This document shows, one piece after another, positions 60,402-64,000 of a stretch of DNA of 64,000 bases. The position numbers and the translations under genes were made by a program. The stretch comes from Capitulum mitella. Its lineage: Eukaryota > Arthropoda > Thecostraca > Pollicipedomorpha > Pollicipedidae. Below the pieces are notes generated by a model. That model worked only from the letters and a program-made list of their open reading frames with translations. It made no database searches and was not told the origin of the DNA. Location: contig CP099841.1 in the NCBI GenBank assembly GCA_030062745.1, positions 34,836,368 through 34,900,367 on the forward strand, read 5' to 3'. Within the stretch, counting starts at the first letter, position 1, and every line of letters starts with the position of its first letter.

Positions 60402-60815
60402 GTGAGGCGGCCAACGGCGGCCGGGCGCTTACCGCGGCCGGCTGCAGTGATCGCGGTGTAGAGCGTGCAGGTTGAGTGGGTGTCCGAGGCGTCGGGTCAG
60501 GAGGGGCTGGTGACTGCTGTGATCCGTCATGTTTGAAAGGTTCTGATCTTTGTGTTTTTTTTTTTAAGTGTAACGTTTTGCCGGTAACAGAAAAACTTGT
60601 TTTATGCGTTGGTTTGTAAAACTGCCAGTGTGGATTTTTAGATTTATCGACAGAAGCTGTGATGCATGGCTGTGTGCGTCCAAATGGAATTGATTTGGGA
60701 TCATGAGTACTTCAATCTGGAGGATGAATTTCTAAGTGCCTCTCGGCACCACCGAGAAGCGACAGCGTCTCCAAGCTCGTGTCTCGGCATCACTGAGCCG
60801 TGCTCGTGGCCGCAG
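60402..60815 (+). other. E2F intron 4
   Basis: A 414-bp intron with GTGAGG donor and CGTGGCCGCAG acceptor. It includes a T11 tract at 60558-60568. An acceptor two bases earlier would be needed to keep phase, and none exists. See the finding on the exon 4/5 junction. Confidence 0.7.
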
Positions 60816-61008
60816 GACGGTGCCTACCAGATCCACCTGCGCTCGGAGACGGACGAGATCCAGCTGTTCCTGTGCCAGGACGACTCGGACGCGGCGCCGG
60901 ACGCCGACGACTCGCTGCTGCTCTCCAACAGCTACTGCTCGCTGCCGGAGCCGGCGCCGCTCAAGACCGATCAGCTCATGGACCCCGGCGACCTGTCCTC
61001 CTTACTCG
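60816..61008 (+). CDS. E2f1: E2F transcription factor, coding exon 5 (end of marked box)
   Basis: Begins DGAYQIHLRSETDEIQLFLC, matching the last beta strands of the E2F marked box, followed by an acidic Asp/Ala/Ser stretch (DDSDAAPDADDSLL) and LMDPGDLSSLL. Donor CTCG|GTGAGC at 61009. The homology fixes the frame so that the exon starts in phase 0, whereas exon 4 leaves one base over. Exit is phase 1. The C-terminal transactivation and pocket-protein binding segment and the stop codon are not in this exon, nor recognisable further right, so the gene continues beyond 64 kb. Confidence 0.88.
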
Positions 61009-63164
61009 GTGAGCCACCGCGCCCACTGCCGACTTTCGTGACTGCTCGTTTGAGTTGTGTTGATTGGGTTTGGAATTTTGTGTACGTTGCGGACCGTGCT
61101 GGGCACTATGGGTGTTTCTGTCGGTGGTTGTGAATGCTTTGCAGTACATAGAGGAGAGGGCTAACAGTTTGTAAAAGTTTCTACCGAAAAAAGAAACAGT
61201 CAAGAAGTTTGTAAAAATGCTTGTTTTTCCCAGATTTGGACGGGGTTTGTAAAAAGTTTATATTTTTCTGTTGATTGAAATGTTGCTTTGGAATGCCATC
61301 TGCCAGTTGCCACAGGGCACCTCAGAATCTATCGGAAATCGATTCCGTGGAATGGCGTTGCCGGAGGAGGTCGAGGTACACTGTGAGAACTTGTGTCTTT
61401 ATTACGGCAGACAGTTGTTAGGTGGGGTCCAAGCCAACCCACAATATGAGTTAAGGGGGATAAAATGTTTTATTTCACCAATCCTAGCATCACGAAAGTA
61501 GCGTGAAACTGATACAGGACGGCAAACGCACCACAAGCTGGCACACTGTCGTGGTGGCTTGAAAACCTTAAACGTCAGCGGGCTTCTGGCAGCTCCGTCC
61601 TCCCAGGTCCCATTGCGAGGTTAAATGTACCTTTCTAACTCAGACATGCAGTTGCAGGCTTATTGAGTTGTAAAGGTTTGGGGCCATATGGCTACTTGGG
61701 TACCAGAACGTCAAAGTTTTGTGTCTCATTTAACATGTACGCTTTATAGCATACGATTAGTCTTCCAGCCAGTGTCCGGTTGGGTTTGCCCCCCCCCCCC
61801 GTGCCAACTCACAAATGTTTCTAAACAGTTTGTAATTATCGGTCCGAATGGTTCGTAAAACTACGTATTTTTTCGCCCTGGGCGGCACAGGCACCCTGAT
61901 AAAGGCAGGTAGCTTTCGTGCTGTTACTTCCCGCGGCAGAGCCCTCGTTGGGTTTCGCGCGGGTATTGATACAGGTGGGAGCAAAGGACGCGGGTTGCTG
62001 CGATCGAGCGCAGGCTCGTCCTTTGCTCTTTTGCTGTGATGTTTTGTGAAAGACATTTGTAATGATTTACTAGACTCAGTGATTGTCAGTTTGCCTGATA
62101 GAGTGCTCGTCTTCCCGTCCTCGTGGGCGGGCGTGAGTCGCCGCGGTACGCGATATTTGGTCTTCGACTGGGGTTCGACTGGCAATAGCTGGCCGGTGTT
62201 CATGCGGAGTACCACGCTATGGTGTCATATCCTCGACATTACGCCAAACTTTTCCGTCCAAATCAGTCTCTACCCGGCATTACGCAGTCGGATGTGAGGT
62301 TCGGAATATACTTCAGCTAGCCGTGCTTAGCTCGGGCTGTGATTCCTATCACCGTCGTACCAGGTCATTCGGTTCGAATTTGTTCATGTGGAACTAATCA
62401 TTTCTTCATCGGGACTTCTTCCAGAAATGCCACCGTTAAGAACAGGCTTTCTTCCAAACATCGGAGTATCCATGATTTGACTTCCGTGGGTTGGAGAATA
62501 ATGCCGTCTTGATTTCGTCTTGACGCATAATTTTTGTTTTCGTAAGTGATTGGTTCACTGCCATTAAGAAGTGAGTGGGCAGAGCTAGAGGCCGCGGACT
62601 GAGAGCGTCATCGAAGAGTGCCCTCCGTGCCCAGCCGACCGTCTGCCGACGTTCCGGACCTCCGTCCGCCCGTCTCCTGCTCGGTACCACCGAGTACCCG
62701 TCACTCGGTACCCGTCTCCCGCTCGGTACCACCTTTGTGACGTGCGGTCTCGAGCCATATCACAGAGGTAGTACTGTGTGGGCGGCGCGCCACGCCCCCA
62801 CGGCCCCGGCCGGCGTCTGCCGCGCGAGACTGACCTGCTGATGTGCGGACTGGACCATATCACAGGATCAGTTTCACGTGGCCGGCGCCGTCAGACCTCT
62901 GGACCGGACCGTCGGCGCTAATGTTGCTCGCCCGTCGCCGTGGGACGCCGCTGTTACAGACGCGATAAATGGCGTCGTTTTAGCGTGGCGTCAGTGCGCT
63001 CCGAGGCGCAAAGGAAATTTCACCGCACGTCTTGAATCTGCGTCACGACCACGCGGCCGAACGTCGGCCTCCGAGTCGGCTCTGCTGTCCCGACACGGCA
63101 CGAGGCCGGCCGGAGCGTGACCGCGGCCGGCCGGCCGTCGGCCAGTCCGCCGCGCTGGGCGGCC
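61009..63164 (+). other. E2F downstream intron (part) with CpG-rich block
   Basis: No exon with the DLFD-type pocket-binding motif was found in any frame. A C10 run is at about 61791. CGGTACC palindromes cluster at 62681-62730, and two related about 35-bp phrases ending CATATCACAG lie near 62736 and 62840. CpG-rich from about 62.57 kb. Confidence 0.5.
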
Positions 63165-63372
63165 CCGGCCGCGGCCGGGCAGCGTCCCCGCGCCGCCGGC
63201 CGGGGCCGGGCAGCGTGCCCGCGCCGCCGGCCGGGGCCGGGCAGCGTCCCCGCGCCGGGCGGCCGGGGCCGGGCAGCGTCCCCGCGCCGGGCGGCCGGGG
63301 CCGGGCAGCGTCCCCGCGCCGCCGGCCGCCGCCGGGCAGCGTCCCCGCGCCGGGCGGCCGGGGCCGGCGACA
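63165..63372. repeat. 31-32-bp GC-rich minisatellite, about six copies
   Basis: GGGCAGCGTCCCCGCGCCG recurs at 63177, 63208, 63239, 63271, 63303 and 63334, joined by GGCCGGGGCC. Both strands are open in several frames purely from composition. Confidence 0.93.
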
Positions 63373-63860
63373 GGGGCGCGATCCCGGACCGAGACGGCCG
63401 CGCGGGCCGCACAGCTGGCGCCGCTCCGCTGCATCTCGTGGTGACGTGCGCTTTTAGTCCATAGCACCATGGGATTCAGCGAAGGGACGCTGGCCCCGCC
63501 TCGGACGCCCGACCGGAGGGGGGTGGTGGGCCTGGGCCAGAGGTTTTCGGCGTCAGAAGGCGGCTCGGACGTTGTTGGGAGTCGACAGCGGGAGCCGGGC
63601 GGCTCGGCAGTGTTCTGCGTCCGCTGCGGCCATCCGCACGGCTCGGCGTCGCCGGACTGCTGGACGCATCGCAGAAGCGAGGCGCAGAAGTCTGAGGGGT
63701 TCGGTGGCTCCAGTGACGGCAACTGCAGGGACCAACGCTGGGGCGGGAGTGGACGTGATGTATGCATACATGAAGGTTCTTTTTTTATAACCGGCCCATG
63801 TGCGTGAATGTTTCGGGCTTCAAAGGATAAGTCATTTCTCTTTTCTTTGAGTGAGTGTTA
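63373..63860. other. CpG-rich DNA, probably still intronic
   Basis: Arg/Gly/Pro-rich overlapping frames on both strands. No convincing exon. Confidence 0.4.
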
Positions 63861-63949
63861 CAGACAGAGACAACGACAAAGACGAAGACAGAAAGACAAT
63901 GACGAGGTCAAAGACAAAGACAAAGACAGACAGACAGACAGACAGACAG
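63861..63949. repeat. GACA-type simple repeat
   Basis: An impure AGACAAAGAC tract passing into pure (GACA)n, AGACAGACAGACAGACAG, at about 63924-63949. Confidence 0.92.
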
Positions 63950-64000
63950 TAATCTCCTCATCGTGATGGCATGATCCTCTGCCACCCGGCGTCGTCATTC

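Noticed and set aside
61271-61501. 76-codon ORF considered as a further E2F exon
   Set aside because: Lacks the acidic pocket-binding motif and the flanking splice sites do not fit phase 1.

Overview
The window looks like nuclear DNA of an animal, most likely a protostome and perhaps an arthropod. It has spliced genes with GT-AG introns, sparse coding sequence, abundant microsatellites and minisatellites, and many short non-autonomous DNA transposons. There are no operons, ribosome-binding sites or dense ORFs. I cannot name the species.

Layout. (1) 1-619 holds two exons of an unidentified Pro/Arg-rich protein on the + strand; the gene enters from the left edge. A possible third exon lies at 7560-7650. 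(2) From 0.6 to 55 kb I see almost no convincing coding sequence. This stretch is a mosaic of CpG-rich GGCCGG blocks, AT-rich unique DNA, minisatellite arrays (2.95, 5.4, 8.1, 9.3, 12.2-14.3, 22.3-23.0, 26.4-27.1, 39.9 and 46.8 kb) and MITE-like elements. The MITEs fall into two TTAA-flanked, piggyBac-like families (three copies and two copies) and several hAT-like families with CAGGGG-type ends and near-matching 8-bp flanking duplications. One uninterrupted frame of about 280 codons (38719-39570) is the only long ORF outside GC-rich or repetitive DNA. (3) From about 55.2 kb to the right edge lies a recognisable transcription-factor gene, an activator-type E2F (E2F1-3 class). It has a CpG-rich promoter candidate, five coding exons (57629-61008), a cyclin-binding KRRL motif, the RRLYDITNVLEGI winged-helix signature, a coiled coil and marked box. 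The gene runs off the right side; the Rb-binding exon and the stop codon are not visible here.

Main points of interest. All five TTAA-flanked MITE copies are crowded with AGGTCA/TGACCT nuclear-receptor half-sites: 47 exact hexamers by hand count in about 5.9 kb, against about 3 expected by chance. They include a DR1 kept in three copies and a match to the ecdysone response element consensus in another. The 5' half of the E2F gene is almost free of CpG (about ten CpGs in 3.7 kb), while its 3' exons are saturated with CpG. This looks like the mutational footprint of 5'-biased gene-body methylation. The exon 4/exon 5 junction of E2F is out of phase by one base with the best splice sites.
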